DNA of 64,000 nt from Tenrec ecaudatus (GCF_050624435.1 NC_134537.1:16736584-16800583), one strand, 5' to 3'; positions 1 through 12,690 are shown, numbered from the stretch's first letter. Notes: a model not told the origin generated them from the letters alone. Numbers and translations are program-made.

Positions 1-161
1 GTAAATGGAGGAACAGAACAAGCTAGGCAGCCGCACACCGGTCCATTGATCAAAGACCAAGAGACAAGGAAGGCGAGGCTCGCTGAGTCATTTATCTCAG
101 CCCTTCAATTAATCCCACATGTGTTTTTCGGCCAGTTTGGCACAATAAACTAAGTACCTCA
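1..161 (-). mobile_element. ERVL-like solo LTR, subfamily B, cut by window edge
   Basis: This stretch matches the 5' part of the LTR copies at 42048-42573, 27342-27956 and 49335-49853 (shared segments: TCAGCCCTTCAATTAATCCC and GGCACAATAAAC). It ends at the family terminus near CCTCA. The remaining ~400 bp lie outside the window. No gag or pol sequence follows it. Confidence 0.75.
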
Positions 162-450
162 CCTGGCTTCCGTATGTCTAAAGCTCTTATGTGTTCCAAT
201 GTACATACTCCAGTCTGGCAGGATTTGTGGAGTAGAACCGGGGTCATAATAGTGGGAAAGGGGCAACATTAAAGAACCTGAAGAATGTTGTGTATTTTAT
301 CGGTGCTAAACTACACCCTGACTGACTCATCCCTTCCGTGTGACCCTTCTGTGAGGGGATGTCCAATTGTCTACAGACAGGCTTTGGGTCTCCACTCTGA
401 CCCCTCTCCTTCACATCAATATAATTGTTGTACATTTGTTCTTTCATAGA
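162..450 (-). mobile_element. Family E retroelement fragment (ORF-less, polyadenylated type)
   Basis: Read on the minus strand, this matches the family E copies at about 46985-47200 and 56650-56850. Shared blocks include a segment with ACAGAAGGGTCA, a segment with CAGTCAGGGTGCAGTGTAGC, and one with TGTACACTGGTAC-like sequence. Both ends are missing. It abuts the LTR at 1-161, so the LTR may have inserted into it. Confidence 0.6.
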
Positions 451-2085
451 TAACTCTACGTATTTTATTTTTCTTTTGATATATTTTATATAAATAAACT
501 TCATATTCCATGGTGTGACAAGGGTCATTTTTAACTAGTTTCATTTAAGTAGATTTTACTTCTGTTCCTTCCATTTTCTATTGTAAGCTTCTTTGGGGCA
601 CTGAGAGAAAGATGGGGAGGTCACATCTGGCTTTAGGCCACGCAAGGGAGCAGAAGAATCCAAGTACACACCAGGCCAAGGCAGATTACTTAAAGGCAGG
701 AGTCAAACATGCAGCTACCCTCCATCTTTTCTTTGTTCTGCCCTTACATCAACCACCCACTGACTCCTAATCCCCAGAATAGCTACCTAATGCTAGAGAA
801 ACGGGCCTGAGCAATTGGGAAAGGCTCTGAGATCCTAGTGAGATAGAGGAGTTTTCGAGGTGGGAGAGAATCATTCATCTCACACATGTTCCTATTGTGC
901 ACTATTGCTTCCTTTCAATAAAATGGTCCTGGAGTTAATTGTTTCTCTTCCATAAATAATAACAACACAACAGCTTTCAATCGCCACTGCATTTTAAAGA
1001 GCCATGGTCTGTGCAATCCAAAGGAATCAGATAGTAGCGTTTCCATCCTAATAGTCTCATAATAGCTTGTGATTTAGAGGTAAGATGTATGTACTTATGC
1101 ATCTACATGCATATGCACACAGTCCAGGGTCAAACAGACCAGTTACAGGGTAATCAATTCTATCAATATATCTGTGACTAGTCACATATGCTGCTTATAG
1201 TTTATTAAGCTAACTTCTAATTCATGCATTGTCCAATCTTCTGTCATTTTTTCAACAAAAACAAACTAAGGTAAAAATCTGTGAGTGGGCATAGAAGACC
1301 CAACTACTAGTCTTTTCCTGTTAGGAGTGAAAAAGAGTACAGAAACCAAGACTCAAGGAAACTATTTGTACATAAAACTAACAGAAACCATGGGAAACCT
1401 GAGACCAGACGAACTAGATGGTGGCTACTTGCTCTGACTGGGATCATAATAAATGGTTGGAATAATCATAAGACAATCGCTACAGGTCTGATAGAAACTG
1501 GTGGAGTCCGGAACACTACAGCCTTTACTCAGTCTTCTAACCTGGAAATGAATCTACTCCTGGAGATTCCCTTAAGACAGGCTAAAATTGAACCATAACC
1601 ACCGAGAGGAATGCATTCCTCAGAACAAGCAAACATATGAGGCCAAACATGACAGAATTAAAAACACAAAACGGCAGGAAGTGGCAGGAAGATGGCCAAT
1701 TGGAAATCTGGAACCCAGGCAGGTAAGAAGGAAGAGAGATGCTACCTTGAGGGGCCTACAACTAAAGAAAAGAGGAAGAAAAAGAAGAATCAGCTAGATA
1801 TCTTGAAAAAAGGGAGATGTCGATTCAGAAAATTTGGGGTGGAAATGCACATTCTCAGTAGAGGGCCCAAAACTAAACCAACCACTGGAAAGTCAGTCTA
1901 GTGTAACTGGCTAGATCGGGAAATATAATCTATACAAGTTTTATTCTTACAACAAGCCCATGATTAATTCAATTATCCCCTTCTATTAGAATACATGCAT
2001 TCTTGAATACATACAAGAAAATATGTGACATACACAAAAATTATAATCTCGACGAAAACTCCAGATTTATGAACCAAATATCAAA
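451..2085. other. Unassigned AT-rich DNA
   Basis: No repeat family, exon or RNA gene was recognised. An open frame at 1588-1797 is followed by a good splice-donor match (GGCAG/GTAAGA near 1720), but there is no convincing acceptor upstream. I do not call a gene here. Confidence 0.4.
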
Positions 2086-2087
2086 TG

Positions 2088-2250
2088 CATTGCTGTAGAA
2101 TGGATTTTCTCATAGTGACCCTACAGCACAGATGAAAATGTCCCCGGAGGTTTTCAAGGTCAGGGTATTTATAGAAGTAGACTATCTCATTTGCCCTCAT
2201 GGTTAGCAGCTAAAGTTTCTAACTACTTTGCAGTCAGATCCCCTAATCTA
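2088..2250 (-). repeat. AfroSINE copy, diverged
   Basis: The minus strand carries the SINE order: tRNA-like head with GTTAGCAGC on the opposite strand, body with AGTAGACT, and a tail related to CATAGTGACCCTA. Both ends are eroded. Confidence 0.7.
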
Positions 2251-2939
2251 GGAACACCGTTGTTAAAATTACACCTTTCCCCAGGATCTAAGTAAGCGTC
2301 ATCTACTGTTTCCCCCCTCAAGATTTCTTTACCTTGAAGCATAGATAATATGGCTGACTTGGGGGCTCTATTTTCTGCAAAGCCGCAAGAGTTTATTACT
2401 ACACATGTTTCTGAACACAGAACCAGTTGAGGCAAATAAAGCCATGTTACCCTGCATATTTGCTAGAGTTGATGGAAACTACTCACGTCTTCCTTGCCAC
2501 AGACTCATTCTCAAGAATCAGCCTCCTCATGAGTGGGATTATGCTTGTCTCAAAAGATCATCAAAAAGTGGCACGTACCATGAGCCCTCAGCATACATGT
2601 GGAGAATCCAAAAGTTTTCATAAGTTATTCAAAGGATCCACTCTTTCTGTAATAATGAGAAGCAGAGTTCACAGGAATAATTGAAAGGCAAACACAATCC
2701 AAGCAGTTTTCTTTAATAATTCATGGCAATTATCCTGCTGGCAGAGTGAAGGAAAGTAAGGCTGTACATAATGTACCAACTGTCTCAACATCCTGTCCCT
2801 TCTCCATAGTCTAGCTTGCTTTCTACTATCACAGTTCATGTGATTCAGTTAAGTTGTTTTTCCAAGGGAGTAGGTTTTCAAAGCTGTAAAAGTCAGTTTC
2901 CCTCCAACTGATTCCATGTCAGGGAGCCCTTGGTGGAAC

Positions 2940-3085
2940 AAAGTGGAACTGTGTACCACAGGGTTGCCAATGATTGTTTTCCTAGAGGTAGCTCACCAAG
3001 TCTTTCTTCCCAGATGCCTCTGGGTGAATTTGAGCCAATCAACCTTGGGCTAGGGGCCATGCATGCCACCCAGGAACTCCAACAA
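2940..3085 (-). repeat. AfroSINE copy, diverged
   Basis: Matches are CACAGGGTTGCCAATG (body) and a degenerate head ending CACCCAGGAACTCC, which is the complement of the SINE 5' end. The 3' tail is poorly kept. Confidence 0.55.
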
Positions 3086-3197
3086 TATATCCAAGAGTAA
3101 AAGAAAATTCAAATAGATGTCATTGCTACTCAAAATCCCAAATCATTATGCAGGATGGAGCATGGGAAACAACAGGTGATTACAATTCTTTTTTGCG

Positions 3198-3786
3198 TGT
3201 GGTAGTTACACAATCTGGTGTCAATTTGAAATTTGAGGGGATTAAGAGTGAAGGGGTGGAGTCTAGTCTGTCAATCAGATCTTAGCCAATGAGGCCTCTG
3301 TGTGGGCATGGCTTTCTCCTGAGAATTCTGGGAAATCCAGTATTTCATCCTTGGAGGCAGGAGATACCTCTTTCACTGGCTCACCCTCTGTGAGGCACTC
3401 AACTGACAAGGCTGACTCCCTGCCGAGACATTGCAGCTGACACATGGAACTATGCAAGTGTCCTGAGCTAGAGAAGACACATGGACCTACCCTGATGCAA
3501 CCAGACCTCTGAAGCCCGAGAAGCCACATAGAGACCCCTGCCAGCGCTGAGATGCTGACAAGTGGATCCAAAGACTTGTCAGCAAGTCTACTTGCTCACT
3601 GGTCTGTGATTGTCTTGCACTCTGTGTCATTGCATGTGTTTAGTGAGTCTGAAGAGGACTTGATAGATTGGTGTCAGACATAAGGGCTAGTATCAGACTT
3701 ATGAGCTTGGATTGGACTGGGTTGAGATGCTTTCTTAATATACAATTACCCTTTATATAAAACTCTCTCTTATACACACAAATTCT
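3198..3786 (+). mobile_element. ERVL-like LTR, subfamily A, 3'-truncated
   Basis: It begins TGTGGTAGTTACACAATCTG and continues through the family blocks: GGGGTGGAGTCTAG, TCCTGAGAATTCTGGG, GAGACCCCTGCCAGCGCTGA and TTTATATAAAACTCTC. The usual end (CTAGTCTACCCAGACTAACA then CA) is lost after about 3786. The antisense open frame at 3275-3571 lies inside it and is not a gene. Confidence 0.85.
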
Positions 3787-6319
3787 CTCAATATAGAAAT
3801 ACATTTCTTTCTTATTTCTGACCCATTTCTAAGAATAGAATTAAAAAAATCCTTTCTCAATATTATCCTAATCATCCCACTGAAAACTAATTCTAGTAGA
3901 CATCCTAGAGCGCTGATGATTATCAGGGTGAAACAATGATCAGGTCCTCTCCTTAGCTTTAATTAATAATTAAATTGCCATCTTCTAAGGAGAAGAACTG
4001 GAGAAATCCAATCTAATTTTCAATCAGAACGAAACAGAAAAAAAATTGCTGGGAAATCTGATGGGTCAGCAGCTGAATTTTGCAAACAGAGCAAAGCTAA
4101 GATGGAGTGCTTCCCTCTCTCATTAAACAAACAACTAAAAGGGTGTTGTATGACATCAAACAATTTAAGATTACTGGATATAAACAAGTGTAGGCAACCA
4201 TGAAAATGAAGATGTGCACGCAAAGCAGAACATGAACATCTTGTTCAATGCAGACATGAACATGTTAGCAGCTCAGATAAATGGGTATTTGAAGATTTAC
4301 CTAAGTGGAGTTCACTAGCAGTTTTCCAGAGGGTCCTTTGGTCCCTTAGTTATTGGAAAAAGTTTGGGGCTAGGTCATTATTACTTTCAAACCAGAGTTC
4401 AAATCTCTAAATGTACGAATCCCATCTCTTGTTAAAGGGACTTTTTCATGCAAAAAGCCCACAAAAAGGAGCTCAAAGGCGACTTCTGAGTCATTTCCTC
4501 CAGTGCACCAGATCGTGCAGAGCCAAGGACACCGTGTGCTAATTGCTAGCGGAGTTTGGCCTTCTTCACTCTGTTCCTGCCTGGCTCTTCCTTCTCAGCA
4601 GGCCTTTACTTTTGCTCCTTTCTTCCCACTTCTTCCCTCCCCAAACAGTTCCCGGGATGCAGCCACTCTTGGTTTAAGAAACATTGAGAGGGGGAAAAAA
4701 GTGAAAACCTTCAGGTCTAATCCTGCACAGAAGACACAACTTAACAAGAAGAGAGATGAAAGGGAAGCAGAAAAGACAGGGAAAAAAGTAAAGCACAACA
4801 CAGGAGCAGGCGGGACTCTGCCACAGAGAGGGAATGCAATGCACATGAACTCCAAAAAAAAAAAAATGTAAAAACCGCACTTTCAAAAAGAAATTTTTCT
4901 TTGAAAAAATTCTCCCCAAAAGTTTGTGTATGACTTTTATCTCCTTGCTCTTCAGTGAATCAGAAATAGTCCCTCAAGAGGAGGCTGGCAAAAAAAAAGA
5001 GAGCGCGTTTTATTCCATATTCAAAATTAAATTGAGAAGAGTCAGTCTCTCTTGCACTCCGAACTACTGTAACTGAAAATCATTCCCTTATTTAAAGTGC
5101 CACCACCGGCACCCTTGTGTCACGGCACAGATTTAAGATTTGCCGGCAGCAACACGGCCTGTTGATATGGGTGATGTTTTCAGCCACTATAACCATGAAT
5201 TTATTTATTTTTCCCCCCTGATCTCTGTAGGCTGCCAAAGGAGGGCCAGAGGAGAAGAGCAGTCCTTTCACCCAGGGGCATCTCGGGCAGGCCATATGCT
5301 ATTCCAAGCTGCTACTTTCCTGAGAGGGGCACCAGTTGGTCCCTCGGAAAAGGGAATCACCTTGGACAACCACGAATTTAAAGGAACGTTTTTCAGACTT
5401 CCACAAAGGCAAAACCTACCTAAAAATGCTAAGAAATCCCTGACTACTACAACCAATTAAGGGCTTGACGGAGAATGAAAGCCTAACAGTTCAAAACTAC
5501 CCAGAGGATCTTAGAAAAAGACCAGAAAATGGCTTCGGAAATATCCTCCATTGAAACCCTTGCGGAGTTTGTGTTGCTGCGACACACATGGCAATCTATT
5601 TGATATCCTCTAACTTGGTTTTATGAAGATGGTGCAGCAAGTTTCTCCAATGGAATGCATTTCATCGCCCTGCTAGGTAAGAGCACTGCAGGTACTACCT
5701 TATCGTGTACCATCCTTCCCCTTTCCAATTCAACCTCTGTTCTCTTTTTGTCCTATTGACTGATTAGCCGTTGTGGGAATAGGATGCTTTCCAAGTTGAA
5801 AGCATTCTTTCACTATTGAGTCATTCCTTATGTTGTTATGCTAGAGCATACTTTCAGTGTGCGCACACTGTCTTCTTTTCCATGTGGTTAGGAATCAGCT
5901 GAACACAAATGATCAAAACAGCCTATCAGCCTGAGGACATGATAGCACAAAGAAAGAGACGCATGAATAAAAATATGCAATACGAAGGAAGGAGATGTGA
6001 ATAAGATGCTGCCTGATTGCAAAAGGAGGAGAACAAATTCTTGCGGGGATTGCAAGTTGCTGGAAAGAAGGAAACTAAGCAGAGCAGAAGATAATGAATT
6101 TGTCTTGAAGCCGAGGAACGGCTTTCTCCAGGGAGAGGAGAGGAACAGGCTGAGGCATGGACCAGCTGCACAGCAACATGAATGCAACACGGATACACTT
6201 GGCTGTTGGGTGGAATTTCCATGACTGATTGCCAGGAACCCTTGGGACCCTGCAATCCTCAGCCAACCCAACTCACTGGCATCCAGGCGATGCCCACTCA
6301 CAGCGACGGTGCAGGACAG
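3787..6319. other. Repeat-poor interval, no gene recognised
   Basis: About 2.5 kb without a recognisable Afrotherian repeat. It holds a poly-A run at about 4855-4866, an AP-1-like TGAGTCA near 4487, and a splice-donor-like CTAG/GTAAGA near 5675. Several open frames of 60-137 codons overlap on opposite strands, which is typical of chance. A diverged conserved element is possible but cannot be shown from one sequence. Confidence 0.4.
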
Positions 6320-6450
6320 GTGTCCTCTAATGGGCCCTTCCTGTGTCGCAGACTAACTGTTCCCTGGGGCAGGAAGCTCAGTCTTTCTCCAGCAGAGCGG
6401 CTAACAATTTCCAACCATGGCTCTGGAGGACCGCAGGCAAAAACTACGCT
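6320..6450 (-). repeat. AfroSINE copy, fragment
   Basis: The minus strand shows the SINE body (complements of CCTGGGGCAGGAA and TTCTCCAGCAGAGCGGCTA). The head is partly preserved. Confidence 0.6.
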
Positions 6451-8714
6451 TCTAGTGTCGTCCCCTCTTAGAAGCTTTTGCCGTGGGATAGGTGGCCTCT
6501 AGGTTTCAACCATAGATTTCAAAAGGCTAAACACCATAACAGCCACATGTAAAATAAACCCACGTAAAAGGTATGTATTTCATTGACTGATGAAGTTGAT
6601 CTTGATAAAAGATTTATATATTGACTGGTTCAAAGAGCACCTTCTGTTGATACCAAACAAACAAATGAACAAACAAACTCCCAATGAATCAATACTGAGT
6701 CTAAGTGACCCTTTAGGACAGGGCAGAATTTCCTCTTTGAGTTCCCAACTCTTCAAGGGAGCAGAAAGCCGCATCTTTTTCCTGCAGAGTGGTGGTGGGG
6801 GTTCAGATTGCTAACGTTATGATTGACAGCCCGACGCAACTCACTCTTGCCACTTTATAAATTAAGTTGTAACTTCATAATCTCAAAGTTTAACCCAGAA
6901 TAAATTGTAAAACCTACTAAGGGGAATCTTCTAAACAATTTTCAGTAGACTTTGCCCTTGTAAAACACTGAAAAACATATTATCAGTCACTTTTGGCTTT
7001 ATTTCCCAGTTTAATATTTTTATGATAATAGTCATACCTTTTGATTTATAAGCGTAGTATTAGGAACATCTGAATTAAAAGCTTCTCTGATGATGAGAAG
7101 CCAACACACTCTATATTTCTATTTATGTTATTTAATTTAGGTGGTCTTAGGACCAGGATGTGGAGGTGGGGGGACGCCGAGATTGGAATTGTTTGGGCTT
7201 TAAAATCAAAGACTTCAGAACTGTGGCAGAGGTGAGAAAAGTCATTTTCAGGGGTCCTTAAATAGTCAATTTCTTGTCTGATCACTTGTTTTATATAGAT
7301 TAACACTATATCTTTCATTGACAGATCTTATAATTATAACTTGATTCAAGTAATTATCTCAAAAATCAAGTTTCAAATATTTCCTTTTATGGATTTATTA
7401 AATGATTGAGACAATGTCCCTTAGCTTATGTTTTATTTAATTGAAATCTTATCAAATATATGTGTCTACTATAATATGTGTGTATATACATGGTATAAAT
7501 GTTAAATTTCCTAAACTATTTATAGGAGCTTAAAGATTACACAAGTCATGGGTATTTTAAATTGCATATATCAAATTATGAAATATTTTTTTCATAGTCA
7601 CCAAAGTGTCCAGTTATTTGCATCTCTTTCTAAAAGTTAGATCAGCAATTTGTAGGAAGCAATATATTACTGTGGCATTAAATAAGGAAGCAAACTACTC
7701 ATCTTCAAGGCAGAATTGCTTCTGATGGCAAAGGTCAGGTTGAAGGGTAACACAAATTCTAATATGAACTAATCATCAGACTCTCCAAAAGAACTTGGCA
7801 GCCATCCAAAATGAACTTTGAAATATGTTTAGTTAGAAAACTAGGCAAGAAATGGCTATATCATTTTAACTAACGTAAAGTGAATATTTGCAAAAATCCT
7901 CGCAATGCTTTCTACCACTAATGTAGTGATAAAAGAAAGGAACGGGAAACGATTTTTAACGCAATTGCAGACTACATAAATGCAGAGTGTAGGTGGATAG
8001 ACTTTGTTTCCAGAAAGACAGATGACAGTGCTAAACTTGAAATTAAGCAACCATAATGCCTTTCTTCCTTCATATTCAGTACCAGCTAAAACATGGCAGT
8101 TTCTCAACAAATGGTATTTACAACAAATTTGAGTGAACTCAATAAAAGTTTTTTGGTTTTGTTTTTCTTTTCTCTACCACCTAATAAAAGTGAGATTGAG
8201 GAATTCTTAGTAAGTCTGGATCATTTCCTTAGTAGTTGAAAAGCTGAGTCATTGCAGGGATGGTGGGTGGTAAGGATTCAGAACGTGCTCTCACATTTCA
8301 TTTGGATTTTTAGTTTGCTTCTTACCAAACTCCTTTACATTAAGAGTCAATGAAAAGACCAGAGAGTAAATTGCCTAGACAGATTGTGGTGTCCTCCTTA
8401 TTCCAGCTGCCGAAGAGGTATACACAATCAATAACTAAACAACGTCATCACTTCCTTTGCCTCTCCAAAATACTAAAATCTGTCATCGAGTCAATTCTGA
8501 CGCATAACAAAAAGCAGAGACATGGTTAAAAAATTGCACTTTCGCAAGTGGTAGGGACATTCCCATCAAAGGGTAAAATTCTGAGACAGAGTTTGTGAAT
8601 GGTAGAATGATTATGACGATAATATCACACAATTGCTAGACTGATTTTTTGGGGGGAAATAAAATCGAAGAATCTATTTTAGGAATATGATGATCTAACC
8701 AGGGTTAACTAAAA
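6451..8714. other. Unassigned AT-rich DNA
   Basis: No repeat family, exon or RNA gene could be supported. There are only short open frames and AT-rich runs. Confidence 0.4.
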
Positions 8715-8925
8715 CAAAACCAAAACTCTCACTCTCTTCGAGTCAATTCCAACTCATAGTGACCCTATGAGACAGAGTGGAACTACCCCGATGGGTTTTG
8801 GACACTGTAAATCGATATGGAACTAGAAAGCCTCATCTTTCTCCAACAGAGATGCCGGTGGTTACAAATCACTGTTCTTGTAGTTAGCAGGCCAACGTGT
8901 AACCCAGGACCCCACTATAATGCCT
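8715..8925 (-). repeat. AfroSINE copy, nearly full length
   Basis: It reads as the complement of a complete SINE: tail (CGAGTCAATTCCAACTCATA), CAGAGTGGAACTACCCC, CATCTTTCTCCAACAGAGATG, and the head region with GTTAGCAGGCCAACG. Confidence 0.85.
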
Positions 8926-8976
8926 TATACTTAGGACAGTCAAGCAAACATACAGAGCACATATACTGCTAAGATA

Positions 8977-9170
8977 TGCTCTGGTGGTGCTGTGGGTTAG
9001 AAACCGAGTTGCAAGGTCAGTAGTTCAAACCCATCAACTGCTTTGTAATCAAAAGATGAAGCTGTATGCTTCTCTAATGATTTATAATCTTGGAAACACT
9101 ATACAAAGGTCATTATCAATCAGAAATAATGGCTAAATGGCAGTAGGCTTGGTTTGGGTTTGGGGGATAT
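8977..9170 (+). repeat. AfroSINE copy
   Basis: It starts at CTCTGGTGGTGCTGTGGGTT, has the B-box-like AGTTCAAACCC, and ends with GGCAGTAGGCTTGGTTTGGG, the family's GT-rich tail. It faces away from the copy at 8715-8925. Confidence 0.8.
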
Positions 9171-10285
9171 GCTTATAAGACCAAAATAAGTCTCATGAGT
9201 GATTATAGCTTATAACGATTAAATATACCTACCTCCCATTTATTAAGTATTACCATCTTTAAGGCAAGTAAAGCTAATCACTTCATTTTTCCTGGGTTGT
9301 CACATGCCATATGGTAGGTAAATATAAGACAGAAAACCAAAGCACAAAGGCTAGTCAATCTGTTGCTTTGAGCCATATTAAAGATAAATTGATGTGACTT
9401 CTTAATGGACTAGGTTGATTGCCACATTATTAATAAGTGCCATATAAAATATTCAGGTTTTTATAATGTCCATTTGAGGGGTATGTCTTAAAATGAAGAT
9501 GAAAGAAAATAAAACAATATAAATAATATATTTTTGCATGTACTGGTGCAGTAAGTTGTTGGCAGTTCATTCTGCCATCATGGTTTATTCATTTTATGTA
9601 ATTGAAAACTTTTCTTCAGGGTATGATGTCTTTAATTTTTATTCAACCATAAACAGAAGCAGTCAGGACAGCAGCTGTTTTACTAAATAAGGAGGCATTG
9701 TATTTCATATTTTTTAAAGATGAGTTTTTTTCCTCTTATTTTTAACCTTTAAGTTCTACTTTTAGATATATAAAAATGTTGCCTTCCCAGTTAGTTAGAA
9801 TGAGAAAGGAAGCAATCATAAGGCTTTCCAGCACGTGGTCCTTACCTTATATTGCATAATGCAATTATACATGAGGTTTACTTACAAAAACTGCATTTTT
9901 ATTTTAAAAGTAAATACAAGAATTTTGGTTGTCTTTACACTGGGAAAATACATAATAATCTGACATTGGGAAATAGAAACAATATTCTATTTCTATGTTT
10001 CAGCTTTGAACATTTAGAAATAGCTCATCAATGCAAAATCACTACTACACTTTGTAACAATTTCTGCACATGGACTTTTATTTTGATGAGCGGGCAAATG
10101 GGGAAGTCGTGATGGTGTGAGTGACATTTTATGATTAAGTCCATGATTTGATGATTAAGATATGGTTTTTTACTAATGTTAAAAAATGTTTATTCCTGAC
10201 TCCTCTATGATGCTATTTATCATTATATAAATTATTTTCATTCTTTCTTATTGATTCTAATATTTCCCCTTACTATTAATTTTCA
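9171..10285. other. Unassigned AT-rich DNA
   Basis: Nothing identifiable. The 86-codon frame at 9852-10112 has no family resemblance, splice context or start context that I can support. Confidence 0.4.
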
Positions 10286-10485
10286 GGAGCCCAGATAGTA
10301 CAGTAGGTCAAACACTGGGCAGTGAACTTTGAAGTTGGTGGTTCAAATCCACCAGCTGCACCAAGGAAGGAAGATGAGACTCCCATAAAGATTTAGTCTC
10401 AAAAAACCCAAGGAGCCATTTGACTTTTTCTTACAGAGTCGTTATGGTTCACAATCAACTTGTTAGCAGTAGGATTTTTACTTTA
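10286..10485 (+). repeat. AfroSINE copy with well-kept tRNA-like head
   Basis: It starts GGAGCCCAGATAGTACAGTA and contains GGTTCAAATCC, an exact pol III B-box pattern, followed by CACCAGCTGCACC. The body (AAAGATTTAGTCTC) and degraded tail (GAGTCGTTATGG) follow. The head is tRNA-derived, but this is a SINE and not a tRNA gene. Confidence 0.85.
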
Positions 10486-10654
10486 AATTCTTTCTGTCTC
10501 ATCTGATTTAGCATGACAGAAACTTCCTGAATACCTTTTATCCAGGCTTCCATTGTTTGCAGAATAATCATAGGACTAACTCTCATTATTATATTTTACT
10601 ACTTATCTGAAAGCAACAGTAATTTAAATGATTTTCCATAGCAAACTCAATACA

Positions 10655-10848
10655 AAATCAAATACAATTCCCCCAAGTAAATTCTGACAATGATGACTAA
10701 TAGTGAATCTATAGAACAGACTACAACTGCCCCATTTAAGGAAGCAAATTGCCACATCTTCGTCTCACGGACTGGTTGGTAGCTTGGAACACCTGACCGT
10801 TTCATGATCAGCTGAACACTTTAACACTGGGCCCCTAGGACTCCTTAA
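10655..10848 (-). repeat. AfroSINE copy, diverged
   Basis: The complement shows the tail (AATTCTGACAATGATGAC), AACTGCCCCATTTAAGG, GCCACATCTTCGTCTC and the 5' end at GGGCCCCTAGGACTCC. Confidence 0.7.
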
Positions 10849-10849
10849 C

Positions 10850-12130
10850 CAACTCATTGACAACTGTGATTTCTAACTTGATCATTCAAGTTTTCATGAT
10901 CTGCCAATACCACATTAGTCTCCAACACGACTCTGCCGACTGAGTATTCATGGAAGGGTTAGCATCCTCATTTTTGTCTTGAGTAAAGGCTGATTTGTAT
11001 TAGTCCGTGATCTGTGGTTATGGTTTACATGGCATGATTTAAGAGTGTCTTCATGAAATATTCTGCCCTCTTGACATTTTGCCAAACTCGTTGATTGACG
11101 TATATACTTACATATAGTTTCCATAGGGGTTTTAAATTTACAAATGATTTTTCATTCTATGAGATTCTCTCTCATCTTGGAAGCCAATCTGCTAAGTACG
11201 AGTATCAGAATGTTACCCTTATACTCATTGTTGATGTGATTTTGTGAATGTCAGAATCATACACATAATATCTTTTCCATGGGTTCTGATTCATTTGAAT
11301 CCTATAGCATGTGCTACTACATTCCGCCTTCCAAAGCCTCCCACCTTCCTCAACTAGGTGCCTAAAGCACGGATTACCAGGGTTGAAAGTTTGATTGACT
11401 GGCAGATAGATTATTATGGGAGATAAAAAATGAGAGGAATTACAAATGGCTTTCTGAAATTTTCACACATCTTCCCTAAGACATAACCTAACAGGAGCAT
11501 ACAAGAGACCATCATCTTCCTAGTGCCTGAGAATAAGAATGCCGGCTTTTGTCTATGACACTTTTGCATGAAACCTGGCAAACAATGATGTGTATTAAGC
11601 ATTTTTAATATATGTTTTGTGTTAAGTATTCCAAATTATACTGAGTATAGGATATTGCGATTATGTCCTCTCAAGAAATTTGCAAATTACTAGAGCCTCA
11701 ATATATTCTTGTAGAAAGTCTTAATGAGCTTCAAAATAACATGTGACTTAAGAAGATTATGTACTATAGATTATTTATGAATAATCCATTACTTCAATGA
11801 ATTTTGTTCATGGTACTTATTATTATTATGTATTTCTTACCATATTAATAGCTTCAAGATCTACTGTCTGCAATGGAGAAGTAAATGAATATTTGAGGTT
11901 TTACTTATTCCAAAGTAATCTAAAAACATGACTATAAATCGATATCTACCAAATAATTAACTGATTGGCTCTGAATTAACTGATTGGCTCTAGGTGATTT
12001 ATATAATCACTCTGAATTTCAGCTTTGTCATTTGGAATGATTACAAAGAACAAATTCCAATACTCTTTAGGCTGTAATAAAATTATTAGATGAATCGATG
12101 TTATTATTCGATTATTAATACTAATATATT
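10850..12130. other. Unassigned AT-rich DNA with a 19-bp tandem duplication
   Basis: No gene or repeat family was recognised. At 11955-11991 the unit AATTAACTGATTGGCTCTG occurs twice head to tail, with the second copy nearly complete. This is a small local duplication. Confidence 0.45.
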
Positions 12131-12690
12131 ATGGAGTCCCTGGGTGATCCAAATAGTTAAGGGTTTGTGTTAGGCTGGGTTGCGTAGAGAAACAAAAACA
12201 GTGACACTTACATACATATAAGAACTTTACGTTAAAAAGCAATTTCATATCAAGGTGTCTCAGCTCAATCCAACTTAACCGCATGCATCTGATACTGGCT
12301 GGGGCCCTCTTCAACTCACATGTCCTGAAAGCTGATGAGGCAGAAAGGTGAAGAGGGAAGCAGGTTGCTGACAGGCCAGGTGGGTGTAGAATCCAGTGGG
12401 TACAAGGGAACATGGCAGCCGCTCTCCAGACCAGAGTCACATCCAGGAGCAAGACCCAGGACCTGAAACAGATGTTCTCACTGTCTCTCTTAGGGCCATA
12501 CCCCCAAAGACACATCATCAGACTGATAAATTAGACTCCACCCAACACTTCTATATAGGTGCACACTGACATAAACCCTAACTACTACCCTGTTGAACTA
12601 GTAGCTGAAAAGTTAACAGCTTGGACCTGTCCAGAATTGATTCCAAAGCCAGGCCTGGTGATCTGTCTCTTGAAAGCCTTGAACAGAGGT
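12131..12690 (+). repeat. AfroSINE copy split by an LTR
   Basis: The 5' end (GGAGTCCCTGGGTGATCCAA, 12132-12165) and a later part (CAGGCCTGGTGATCTGTCTC, within 12592-12690) belong to one SINE of the GGAGTCCCTGGGTGG subtype. The LTR at 12166-12589 lies between them. The SINE was therefore there first. Confidence 0.65.
12166..12589 (-). mobile_element. ERVL-like solo LTR, short variant, nested in a SINE
   Basis: It starts TGTGTTAGGCTGGGTTGCGT and shares GAAACAAAAACAGTG-like and TTAGACTCCACCC blocks with the other LTRs, but it is only about 424 bp. The inner end is at CTAACTACTACC. The target duplication is unclear (GGGTT against eroded sequence). The antisense 129-codon frame at 12129-12518 is inside it. 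Confidence 0.65.

Noticed and set aside
1588-1797. Possible exon ending at a GGCAG/GTAAGA donor near 1720
   Set aside because: No convincing acceptor upstream and no partner exon in compatible phase was found.
4503-4871. 122-codon + strand frame with overlapping antisense frames
   Set aside because: It ends in lysine codons from an A-rich run, overlaps several opposite-strand frames and has no splice or homology support. A chance frame is more likely.
5640-5685. Possible exon ending CTAG/GTAAGAGC
   Set aside because: The donor is good, but the segment upstream has no clear acceptor and stops occur in the usable frames.
5888-6301. 137-codon antisense frame
   Set aside because: Low-complexity Ser/Leu-rich translation with several overlapping frames on both strands, and no recognised domain or splice context.
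10286-10365. Possible tRNA gene with an exact B-box
   Set aside because: There is no matching acceptor stem, and AfroSINE body and tail follow directly. It is the tRNA-derived SINE head.
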